A stretch of DNA of 64,000 nucleotides from Zea mays (taxonomy: Eukaryota > Streptophyta > Magnoliopsida > Poales > Poaceae): assembly GCF_902167145.1 (NCBI RefSeq), contig NC_050096.1:199532566-199596565 (forward strand). The letters are read 5' to 3'. A model generated the notes under the pieces. It made no database searches. It saw only the letters and a program-made list of their open reading frames with translations, and was not told where the DNA came from. A program made the translations under genes and the position numbers. This document shows positions 35,101 to 45,749 of the stretch, piece by piece. Numbering within the stretch: position 1 is the first letter of the stretch; each line of letters begins with the position of its first letter.

Positions 35101-36136
35101 GCTCACTGGTGACGAGGACCTTACCGCGACAGACTTATCTAGTGACCGCCGAGCACGAATCACAGCGACGACGATCGACGGCGACAGCTACCGGCGACGG
35201 GCACGGGAAAGATCTTCTTCAGGTTTAACGGTTACTGTACCATGGCCATAGTTCATCAGTGCACCTGACCGAGCGAGTTGAGAGCCATTTTTCTCCAGAT
35301 TTCATGTGACGATAGGTCCAAGTCTCTGCACCAAAGTTGTAGAGTTACAAACCAGCTACAATCCAACTATAGAGATCAAACTCATTTGAGCACTGGATCA
35401 TGCTTGGATTTGGGCTAGAAGTTGATGTCAGTCATGTGCTATACTGAATTTCAGATCAAACAGCCTGACAGCCAGTTTTGGATTGGGTTTTTCTCCAAAT
35501 TTCTCATAACAACTAAGCTCACACTCTTTAGCAAAGTTGTTCTCCTATAATGGGTCTTCAATTTTGATGTGGTGACCTAGGGCAAAAACCCTATGCTTTG
35601 CAAGTTACAAAGCCCTAAAGTGGAGCCTATTCACTGATTTTCAGACTTAGAGCAAAACTCAAATGAGGTCCATTTTGCATTTAGGTCCAAAACCTTGGGT
35701 TTTGCTTTCAAGTACACATTTTTGTGAACCAAGGGACTTAAGAAACCTATTTGGCTTGGTTTTTGCACTTTAGCCCAAAAGTGGGCTAATTTTGCACAGA
35801 AGCCCCTAGGGTTTGGTTTAGGGTTTTCCAGGGTTCCAATTAGGGTTTCTGGCATCCCAGGGGTATAAATGTGATTCAACTTAGTGTTTGGGGATGTTTT
35901 ATGACTTTTCTCACAAGCCCTAAAGTTTTTCTCAACTTGGGTTAAGTTTTACCCCTTTAACCACTAGTTAAGGTTAAGTTCTTTAACCAGGGTCCTAATT
36001 TGTAAAACTTTAAAACAATACAACTTGTTTGAAATTTTTGCCTAGTGAATGCACTCTAGGTGTATCAAACATATGCAATGCCAATGCTATGATGTCATGC
36101 TCAGGTTTTAGTTATAGTAACACCAGGGGTGTTACA
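32116..36136 (-). repeat. D 5' LTR (4021 bp)
   Basis: Same length as the 3' LTR and collinear at an offset of 9672 bp. It is the LTR whose promoter would make genomic RNA. Differences from the other copy lie at 33030, 34439, 35186, 35313 and 35471. Confidence 0.97.
34831..34838 (-). promoter_or_regulatory. TATA-like box of D 5' LTR
   Basis: TATAAATT on the minus strand, identical to the copy at 25159. Confidence 0.5.
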
Positions 36137-36141
36137 ACTGC

Positions 36142-38501
36142 GGCCCAAGTCGTGAATGTTACCATGTCGATCTAGGGGGTCCCGGCGAAGGCAACCATCT
36201 TGGTATACCGGAGAACGGTGATCCCCCTAGGCCTGCGCCTCGCATTGACATCCTTCGGGAGCTAGTTGTGGTCCTAGTCCCTGCGGGGGGTCAGGACTCA
36301 CAGCTCGAGCAAGTCCGCGAGACGCAGGCCAGGCTCGACGAGGGAGCAGGAACACTTGAGCCGTTCCGCCGGGACATCGGGCAGGAATGGGCAGGCCAAC
36401 CTCCGGCCGGAGAAGCGCATCATCTACCCCAGGGCATCCAGCACCGCATCGCCGACGATGTCAGGGCAAGGCCGCCACCGGCTTCCAGCGGGGTCGGCCA
36501 GAACCTGGCTGCAGCGGCAATACTTTTCCGCGCGATACCGGAACCATCAACCACCGAGGGGCGGCGTATCCAGGGAGAGCTCAAGAATCTCCTGGAGGAT
36601 GCCGCGGTCCGACGGGCCGAAAGCTCTGCCTCCCGAAGGCAGGGCTACCCCTCGGAGCACCGTGCCGTGACTTCCCGATTCATGCAGGAAGCCTCGGTCC
36701 ACACCGGGCGAACGCGCAACACGGCGCCCGCGGCCTCGGGTCGCCTCGGCAACGAGCACCATCACCGCAACCGTCGAGCCCACCTCGACGAGAAGGTGCG
36801 CCGAGGCTGCCACCCCAGGCGTGGGGAACGCTACGACAGCGGGGAGGATCGGAGTCCCTCGCCCGAACCACCAGGTCTGCAGGCTTTCAGCCGGGCTATA
36901 CGACGAGCGTCGTTCCCGACCCGGTTCCGAACCCCGACTACTATCACAAAGTACTCGGGGGAGACGAGGCCGGAACTGTGGCTCGCGGACTACCGGCTGG
37001 CCTGCCACCTGGGTGGAACGGACGATGACAACCTCATCATCCGCAACCTCCCCCTGTTCCTCTCCGACACCGCTCGAGCCTGGCTGGAGCACCTGCCTCC
37101 GGGGCAGATCTCCAACTGGGACGACCTAGTCCAAGCCTTTGCTGGCAACTTCCAGGGCACGTACGTGCGCCCTGGGAACTCCTGGGATCTCCGAAGCTGC
37201 CGCCAGCAGCCGGGAGAGTCTCTCCGGGACTACATCCGGTGATTCTCGAAGCAGCGCACCGAGCTGCCCAACGTCACCGACTCGGATGTCATCGGCGCGT
37301 TCCTCGCCGGCACCACCTGCTGCGACCTGGTGAGCAAGCTGGGTCGCAAGACCCCCACCAGGGCGAGCGAGTTGATGGACATCGCCACCAAGTTTGCCTC
37401 TGGCCAGGAGGCGGTTGAGGCCATCTTCCGGAAGGATAAGCAGCCCCAGGGCCGCCCGCCGGAAGATGTCCCCGAGGCGTCTACTCAGTGCGGCACCAAG
37501 AAGAAGGGCAAGAAGAAGTCGCAAGCGAAACACGAAGCCGCCGACGCGGACCTTGTCGCCGCCGCCGAGTACAAGAACCCTCAGAAACCTCCCGGAGGCG
37601 CCAATCTCTTCGACAAGATGCTCAAGGAGTCGTGCCCCTATCATCAGGGGCCCGTCAAGCACACCCTTGAGGAATGTGCCATGCTTCGGCGCCACTTTCA
37701 CAAGGCCGGGCCACCTGCGGAGGGTGGCAAGGCTCACGACGACGATAAGAAGGAGGATCACAAGGCAGGAGAGTTCCCCGAGGTCCACAACTGCTTCATA
37801 ATCTACGGTGGGCAAGTGGCGAATGCCTCGGCTCGGCACCGCAAGCAAGAGCGTCAGGAGGTCTGCTCGGTAAAGGTGGCGGCGCCAGTCTATCTAGACT
37901 GGTCCGACAAGCCCATCACCTTCGACCAGGGCGACCACCCCGACCGCGTGCCGAGTCCGGGGAAATACCCGCTCGTTGTCGACCCCGTCATCGGCAACGT
38001 CAGGCTCACCAAGGTCCTCATGGACGGAGGCAGCAGCCTCAACATCATCTACGCCGAGACCCTCGGGCTCCTGCGGATCGATCTGTCCTCGGTCCGGGCA
38101 GGCGCGACGCCTTTCCACGGGATCATCCCCGGGAAACACGTCCAGCCCCTCGGACAACTCGATCTACCCGTCTGCTTCGGGACTCCTCCAACTTTCGATG
38201 GGAAACCCTCACGTTCGAGGTGGTCGGGTTCCGAGGAACCTACCACGCAGTGTTGGGGAGGCCATGCTATGCCAAGTTCATGGTCGTCCCCAACTACACC
38301 TACCTCAAGCTCAAGATGCCGGGCCCCAACGGGGTCATCACCATCGGCCCCACGTACCGACACGCGTACGAATGCGATGTGGAGTGCGTGGAGTACGTCG
38401 AGGCCCTCGCCGAATCCGAGGCCCTCATCGCCGACCTGGAGAGCCTCTCCAAGGAGGCGCCAGACGTGAAGCGCCATGCCGGCAACTTCGAGCCAGCGTA
38501 G
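36142..38501 (+). pseudogene. gag-pol: E gag (rest) and protease, with stops and a frameshift
   Basis: Continues the gag frame beyond D without a shift. The capsid-like domain (about 36900-37240) includes ELWLADYRLACHLGG and RAWLEHLPPGQISNWDDL. A TGA at 37240-37242 sits where relatives most likely have CGA. The frame then goes on through a Lys-rich stretch and the CPYHQGPVKHTLEEC motif (about 37630) to the aspartic protease (VLMDGGSSLNIIY, about 38015). A frameshift at about 38190-38215 moves the end of protease to the next frame (VGFRGTYHAVLGRP), and TAG at 38499-38501 ends it. No full-length product is possible. Confidence 0.9.
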
Positions 38502-40355
38502 ACGGTTAAGTCTGTCCCTCTCGACCCCAGCAACGGCACCTCCAAGCAGATCCGGATCGGCTCCGAGCTCGATCCCAAATAGGAAGCAGTGCTCGTCGAC
38601 TTTCTCCGTGCAAACGCCGATGTTTTCGCGTGGAGTCCCTCGGACATGCTCGGCATACCGAGGGATGTCGCCGAGCACTCGCTGGATATCCGAGCTGGAG
38701 CCCGACCCGTGAAGCAGCCTCTGCGCCGATTCGACGAAGAAAAGCGCAGAGCCATAGGCGAGGAGATCAACAAGCTAATGGCGGCAGGGTTCATCAAAGA
38801 GGTATTCCATCCCGAATGGCTTGCCAACCCTGTGCTTGTGAGAAAGAAAGGAGGGAAACGGCGGATGTGTGTAGACTACACTGGTCTAAACAAAGCATGT
38901 CCAAAAGTCCCCTACCCTCTGCCTCGCATCGATCAAATCGTGGATTCCACTGCTGGGTGCGAAACCCTGTCTTTCCTCGATGCCTACTCAGGGTATCACC
39001 AAATTAGGATGAAAGAGTCCGACCAGCTCGCGACTTCTTTCATCACACCTTTCGGCATGTACTGCTATGTTACCATGCCGTTTGGTTTGAGGAATGCGGG
39101 TGCGACATACCAAAGGTGCATGAACCACGTGTTCGGCGAACACATTGGTCGAACGGTCGAGGCCTACGTCGATGACATCGTAGTCAAGACGAGGAAAGAC
39201 TCCGACCTCCTTTCCGACCTTGAAACGACATTCTGGTGTCTCAAGGCGAAAGGCGTAAAGCTCAATCCCGAGAAGTGCGTCTTCGGGGTCCCCCGAGGCA
39301 TGCTCTTGGGGTTCATCGTCTCCGAGCGGGGCATCGAGGCCAACCCAGAGAAAATCGCGGCCATCACCAACATGGGGCCCATCAAGGACTTGAAAGGCGT
39401 ACAGAGGGTCACGGGATGCCTTGCGGCTCTGAGCCGTTTCATCTCGCGCCTCGGCGAAAGAGGCCTGCCTCTGTACCGCCTCTTAAGAAACGCCGAGTGC
39501 TTCACTTGGACCCCTGAGGCTGAGGAAGCCCTCGGGAACCTGAAGGCACTCCTCACGAACGCACCCATCTTGGTGCCCCCCGCGGCCGGAGAAGCCCTCT
39601 TGATCTACGTCGCCGCTACCACTCAGGTGGTCAGCGCCGCGATCGTGGTTGAGAGACGAGAAGATGGGCATGTATTGCCCGTCCAGAGGCCAGTCTACTT
39701 CATCAGTGAGGTACTGTCCGAGACCAAGATCCGCTACCCACAAATTCAGAAGCTGTTGTACGCGGTGATCCTGACGCGGCGGAAGCTGCGACACTACTTC
39801 GAGTCTCATCCGGTGACTATGGTGTCATCCTTCCCCCTGGGGGAGATCATCCAGTGCCGAGAGGCCTCGGGTAGGATTGCAAAGTGGGCGGTGGAAATCA
39901 TGGGCGAGACAATCTTGTTCGCCCCTTGGAAGGCCATCAAGTCCCAAGTCTTGGCAGACTTTGTGGCTGAATGGGTCGATACCCAGCTCCCAACAGCTCC
40001 GATCCAACCGGAACTCTGGACCATGTTTTTCGACGGGTCGCTGATGAAGACAGGGGCAGGCGTGGGCCTGCTCTTCATCTCGCCCCTCGGGAAGCACCTA
40101 CGCTACGTGCTACGCCTCCACTTTCCGGCGTCCAACAATGTGGCTGAGTACGAGACTCTGGTCAACGGGTTGCGCATCGCCATCGAGCTAGGGGTCCGAC
40201 GCCTCGACGCTCGCGGTGACTCGCAGCTCGTCATCAACCAAGTCATGAAGAACTCCCACTGCCGCGACCCGGAGATGGAAGCCTACTGCGATGAGGTTCG
40301 GCACCTGGAAGACAAGTTCTACGGGCTTGAGCTCAACCACATCGCCCGACGATAC
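38502..40355 (+). pseudogene. pol: E reverse transcriptase, RNase H and start of second RNase H
   Basis: Same frame as the end of protease. TAG at 38580-38582 is followed by an uninterrupted frame to 40355. RT: MCVDYTGLNKACPK (about 38865), FLDAYSGYHQI (about 38975) and catalytic YVDDIVVKT (about 39165). A first RNase H-like domain (about 39590-39870) seems to lack its leading Asp (YVAATTQVVSAA). A second RNase H of the Tat-lineage type follows (FFDGSLMKTGAGVG at about 40027; GDSQLVI at about 40217). F inserted after ...HIARRY at GATAC (40351-40355); the domain resumes at 49811 with NETADELAKI. Confidence 0.92.
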
Positions 40356-41672
40356 TGATAGTCGCCTAGAGGGGGGTGAATAGGGCGAAACTGAAATTTA
40401 CAAATATAAACACAACTACAAGCCGGGTTAGCGTTAGAAATAGAAACGAGTCCGAGAGAGGGTGTAAAACAAATCGAAAGCGAGTAAAGCGGTGAGACAC
40501 AAGGATTTGTTTTACCGAGGTTCGGTTCTTGCAAACCTACTCCCCGTTGAGGAGGCCACAAAGGACGGGTCTTTTTCAACCCTTTCCCTCTCTCAAACGG
40601 TCCCTCGGACCGAGTGAGCTTCTCTTCTCAAATCACTTGGGAATCAAACTTCCCGCAAGGACCACCACACAATTGGTGTCTCTTGCCTCAATTACAAGTG
40701 AGTGTTTGATCACAAGAAAGAATGCCAAAGAAAAGAAGCGATCCAAGCGCAAGAGCTCAAATGAACACTACAAATCACTCTCTTTAGTCACTAAGGCTTT
40801 GTGTGGAGTTGGGAGAGGATTTGAACTCTTTTGGTGTGCTTTGCAATGAATGCTAGCTCTTGTATAGTGGTTGGAAGCTGCAAACATGGATGCAATGAAT
40901 GGTGGGGTGGTTGGGGTATTTATAGCCCCAACCACCAAACATGACCGTTGGTGGAGGTTGTCTGTCGTATGGTGCACCGGACAGTCCGGTGCACACCGGA
41001 CATGTCCGGTGCGCCAGCCACGTCACCAATGCCGTTGGATTCCGACCGTTGGAGCTTCTATCTTCTGGGCCCGCCTGGATGTCCGGTGCACACCGGACAT
41101 GTACTGTTCAATGTCTGGTGCGCCAGTATGGGCGTGCCTGACTTCTGCGCGCTTCTGGCGCGCATTGAATGCGCCTGCAGGTGACCGTTGGCGCGAAGTA
41201 GCTGTTGCTCTGCTGGCTCACCGGACAGTCCGGTGTACACCGGACATGTCCGGTGAATTATAGCGGAGCAGCCGCTGCGTTTTCCCGAGGCTGGCGAGTT
41301 CCGGAGGCCGCTCTTCCTTGGAGCACCGGACACTGTCCGGAGTCCGGTGAATTATAGCGGAGTGCCTCTGGAAATTCCCGAAGGTGGCAAGTTTGAGTTG
41401 GAGTCCTCTGGTGCACCGGACACTGTCCGGTGGTGCACCGGACACTGTCCGGTGTACACCGGACAGTCCGGTGCCCCAGACCAGCGGTGCCTTCGGTTGT
41501 CCCTTTGCTCCTTTGTTGAATCCAATATTTGATCTTTTTATTGGCTAAGTGTGAACCTTTTACACCTGTATAACTTATACACTAGAGCAAACTAGTTAGT
41601 CCAATTATTTGTGTTGGGTAATTCAACCACCAAAATTATTTAGGAACTAGGTGTAAGCCTAATTCCCTTTCA
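40356..41672 (-). repeat. F 3' LTR (1317 bp)
   Basis: Plus-strand start TGATAGTCGCC and end TAATTCCCTTTCA. It is 27 bp longer than the 5' LTR, mainly because of extra palindrome units at about 41418-41472, while about 14 bp of a palindrome pair near 41340 are missing. Palindromes have centres A, AT and ACT. Confidence 0.95.
40917..40924 (-). promoter_or_regulatory. TATA box of F 3' LTR
   Basis: TATAAATA on the minus strand in GGGGCTATAAATACC, next to the palindrome array. Confidence 0.75.
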
Positions 41673-42492
41673 ATCTCCCCCTTTTTGGTGATTGATGCCA
41701 ACACAAACTAAAGCAAATATAGAAGTGCATAATTGAACTAGTTTGCATAATGTAAGTGCAAAGGTTGCTTGGAATTGAGCCAATATTAATACTTACAAGA
41801 TATGCATGGATCGGTTCTTCCATTCTTAATATTTTGGACCACGCTTGCACCACATGTTTTGTTTTTGCAAATTCTTTTGTAAATCCTTTTCAAAGTTCTT
41901 TTGCAAATAGTCAAAGATAAATGAATAAGATTTGGCAAAGCATTTTCAAGATTTGAAATTTTCTCCCCCTGTTTCAAATGCTTTTCCTTTGACTAGACAA
42001 AACTCCCCTTAAATGAGATCCTCCTCTTAGTGTTCAGAGGGTTTTGATGTATCATTTTTGAAATACTACTTTCTCCCTTTTGAACACAATAGGATACCAA
42101 TTGAAAATACACTTTGAAAAACTAAGTTTTTGAAATAGGTGGTGGTGGTGCGGTCCTTTTGCTTTGGGCTCATACTTTCTCCCCCTTTGGCATGAATCGC
42201 CAAAAACGGAATCATTAGAGCCCTTGAAGAACTTTCTTCCCCTTTGGTCATAAATAAATGAGTTAAGATTATACCAAAGACGAAGTCCTTTTGCTCTCTC
42301 CCCCAAAGATGGAGAGTTGCTTGGAGTGATGGCGAAGATTGAGTTACGGAGTGGAAGCCTTTGTCTTCGCCGAAGACTCCAATTTCCTTTCAATACACTT
42401 ATGACTTGGTTTGAAATGGACTTGAAAACACATTAGTCATAGCATATGAAAGAGATATGATCAAAGGTATATAAATGAGCTATGTGTGCACA
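41673..42492 (-). other. F 3' untranslated region with multiple polypurine tracts
   Basis: PPT directly before the LTR (ATCTCCCCCTTTTTGGTG on the plus strand, 41673 on) and further tracts near 41964, 42071, 42178 and 42299. No gene is seen. Confidence 0.8.
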
Positions 42493-45400
42493 TCAACAAA
42501 AGAAGTTGCGCGAATCAAGAATATTGAGCTCATGCCTAAGTTTGTTAAAAGTTTGCTCATCAAGAGGCTTGGTAAAGATATCGGCTAATTGATCTTTAGT
42601 GTTAATATATGAAATCTCGATATCTCCCTTTTGTTGGTGATCCCTCAAAAAGTGATACCGAATGGCTATGTGTTTAGTGTGGCTATGCTCGACGGGATTA
42701 TCCGCCATCTTGATTGCACTCTCATTATCACATAGCAAAGGGACTTTGGTTAATTTGTAACCATAGTCCCGCAGGGTTTGCCTCATCCAAAGCAATTGCG
42801 CGCAACAATGGCCTGTGGCAATGTACTCGGCTTCGGCAGTGGAAAGAGCGACCGAATTTTGCTTCTTTGAAGCCCAAGACACCAAGGATCGTCCCAAGAA
42901 CTGGCAAGTCCCCGATGTGCTCTTCCTATTAATTTTACACCCCGCCCAATCGGCATCCGAATAACCAATCAAATCAAAAGTGGATCCCCTAGGATACCAA
43001 AGCCCAAACTTAGGAGTATAAGCCAAATATCTCAAGATTCGTTTAACGGCCGTAAGGTGAGCTTCCTTAGGGTCGGCTTGGAATCTTGCACACATGCACA
43101 CGGAAAGCATAATGTCCGGTCGAGATGCACATAAATAGAGTAAAGAACCTATAATAGACCGGTATACCTTTTGATCCACGGACTTACCTCCCGTGTCGAG
43201 GTCGAGATGCCCATTAGTTCCCATGGGTGTCTTGATGGGCTTGGCATCCTTCATTCCAAACTTGTTTAGAATGTCTTGAGTATACTTCGTTTGGCTAATG
43301 AAGGTGCCCTCTTGGAGTTGTTTTACTTGAAATCCTAAGAAATACTTCAACTCCCCCATCATAGACATCTCGAACTTTTGTGTCATGATTCTACTAAATT
43401 CTTCACAAGTGGACTCGTTAGTAGACCCAAAGATAATATCATCAACATAAATTTGGCATACAAACAAGTCATTTTCAAGAGTTTTAGTGAATAGAGTAGG
43501 ATCGGCCTTTCCGACTTTGAAGCCATTAGCGATAAGGAAATCTCTAAGGCATTCATACCATGCTCTTGGGGCTTGCTTGAGCCCATAAAGCGCCTTAGAG
43601 AGTTTGAAAACATGGTTAGGGTACTCACTATCTTCAAAGCCGGGAGGTTGCTCAACATAGACCTCTTCCTTGATTGGTCCATTGAGGAAGGCACTTTTCA
43701 CGTCCATTTGATAAAGCTTAAAGCCATGGTAAGTAGCATAGGCCAATAATATGCGAATTGACTCAAGCCTAGCTACGGGTGCATAGGTTTCACCGAAATC
43801 CAAACCTTCGACTTGGGAGTATCCCTTGGCCACAAGTCGAGCTTTGTTCCTTGTCACCACACCATGCTCATCTTGCTTGTTGCGGAAGACCCATTTGGTT
43901 CCTACAACATTTTGATTAGGACGTGGAACTAAATGCCATACCTCATTTCTAGTGAAGTTGTTGAGCTCCTCTTGCATTGCCACCATCCAATCCGAATCTT
44001 GGAGTGCTTCCTCTACCCTGTGCGGATCAATAGAGGAAACAAAAGAGTAATGTTCATAAAAATGTGCAACACGAGATCTAGTAGTTACCCCCTTATGAAT
44101 GTCGCCGAGGATGGTGTCGACGGGGTGATCTCGTTGGATTGCTTGGTGGGCTCTTGGGTGTGGCGGTCTTTGCTCTTCATCCTCCTTGTCTTGATTATTT
44201 GTATCTCCCCCTTGATCACTGCCATCATCTTCAGGTGGCTCTTTTGCTTGATCTTCTACTTCATCAACTTGAGCTTCATCCTCATTTTGAGTTGGTGGAG
44301 ATGCTTGCGTGGAGGAGGATGGTTGATCTTGTGTATTTGGAGGTTCTTCGGATTCCTTAGGACACACATCCCCAATGGACATGTTCCTTAGCGCGATGCA
44401 CGGAGCCTCTTCAATACCTATCTCATCAAGATCAACTTGCTCTACTTGAGAGCCGTTAGTCTCATCAAACACAACGTCACAAGAAACTTCAACTTGTCCA
44501 GTGGACTTGTTAAAGACTCTATATGCCCTTGTGTTTGAATCATATCCTAGTAAAAATCCTTCTACAGTCTTAGGAGCAAATTTAGATTTTCTACCTCTTT
44601 TAACAATAATAAAACATTTGCTACCAAAGACTCTAAAATATGAAATATTGGGCTTTTTACCGGTTAGGAGATCATAAGATGTCTTCTTGAGGATTCAGTG
44701 TAGATATAACTGGTTGATGGCGTAGCAAGCGGTGTTGACCGCCTCGGCCCAAAACCGATCCGAAGTCTTGTACTCATCAAGCATGGTTCTTGCCATGTCC
44801 AATAGAGTTCGATTCTTCCTTTCCACTACACCATTTTGTTGTGGCGTGTAGGGAGAAGAGAACTCATGCTTGATGCCCTCCTCCTTAAGGAAGCCTTCGA
44901 TTTGAGAGTTCTTGAACTCCGTCCCGTTGTCGCTTCTAATTTTCTTGATCCTTAAGCCGAACTCGTTTTGAGCTCGTCTTAAGAATCCCTTTAAGATTTC
45001 TTGGGTTTGAGATTTTTCCTGCAAAAAAGAACACCCAAGTGAAGCGAGAATAATCATCCACTATTACAAGACAATACTTACTCCCGCCGATGCTTATGTA
45101 AGCAATCGGGCCGAATAGATCCATGTGGAGTAGCTCAAGCGGCTTGTCGGTCGTCATGATGTTCTTGTGTGGATGATGGGCACCAACTTGCTTCCCTGCT
45201 TGGCATGCGCTACAAATCCTGTCTTTCTCAAAATGAACATTTGTTAATCCTAAAATGTGCTCTCCCTTTAGAAGCTTATGAAGATTCTTCATCCCAACAT
45301 GGGCTAGTCGGCGGTGCCAGAGCCAACCCATGTTAGTCTTAGCAATTAAGCAAGTGTTGAGTTCAGCTCTATCAAAATCTACCAAGTATAGCTGACCCTC

Positions 45401-45737
45401 TAGCACACCCTTAAATGCTATTGAATCATCACTTCTTCTAAAGACAGTGACACCTATATCAGTAAAGAGACAGTTGTAGCCCATTTTGCATAATTGAGAT
45501 ACGGAAAGCAAATTGTAATCTAATGAATCAACAAGAAAAACATTGGAAATGGAATGGTCAGGGGATATAGCTATTTTACCAAGACCTTTGACCAAACCTT
45601 GATTTCCATCCCCGAATGTGATAGCTCGTTGGGGATCTTGATTTTTCTCGTAGGAGGAGAACATCCTTTTCTCCCCTGTCATGTGGTTTGTGCACCCGCT
45701 ATCGATGATCCAACTTGAGCCCCCGGATGCATAAACC
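42493..45737 (-). pseudogene. pol: F pol: protease, integrase, RT and RNase H, with one frameshift and one stop
   Basis: Begins just after gag with VYASGGSSWIIDSGCTNH (protease/zinc region, about 45735). Integrase: HHCC-type [10 protein letters not shown] and CSACQAGKQ, first Asp in LLHMDLFGP (about 45120), second in SDNGTEF (about 44925), Glu in [10 protein letters not shown] (about 44830). A T run near 45040 has one base more than in C, shifting the frame between first and second Asp. A TGA at 44697-44695 (likely from CGA) ends integrase early. From 44694 to 42493 all is open: acidic linker, RT with YVDDIIFG (about 43440), RNase H ([15 protein letters not shown], about 42955) and the C-terminus [10 protein letters not shown]. 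Confidence 0.92.
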
Positions 45738-45749
45738 TACAAAACAATT

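Larger units (their letters stand above)
22444..36136 (-). mobile_element. Element D: complete, young Del/Tekay-type chromovirus (Ty3/gypsy), minus strand
   Basis: Two 4021-bp LTRs (22444-26464 and 32116-36136) with no length difference and only five substitutions seen by eye. TSD ACTGC at 22439-22443 and 36137-36141. The internal part (26465-32115) holds, in minus-strand order, a PBS, a small coiled-coil ORF, gag-pol, a chromodomain integrase and a PPT. Read in its own sense it starts TGTAACACC and ends TCCGTCACA. Assignment to the Del/Tekay clade rests on the domain order and integrase chromodomain. Apart from one frameshift at the RNase H/integrase border it looks intact, the youngest element in the window. 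Confidence 0.97.

Noticed and set aside
22444..36136. Exact 4-kb direct duplication taken as a segmental duplication
   Set aside because: The copies start TGTGACGG and end GTTACA, flank a PBS and PPT, and are bounded by ACTGC target duplications, so they are LTRs.
41673..42492. Possible env-like gene between pol and 3' LTR of the Sireviruses
   Set aside because: The interval is only about 0.8 kb, full of stops, with no transmembrane-type frame; F, B, C and G all lack it.
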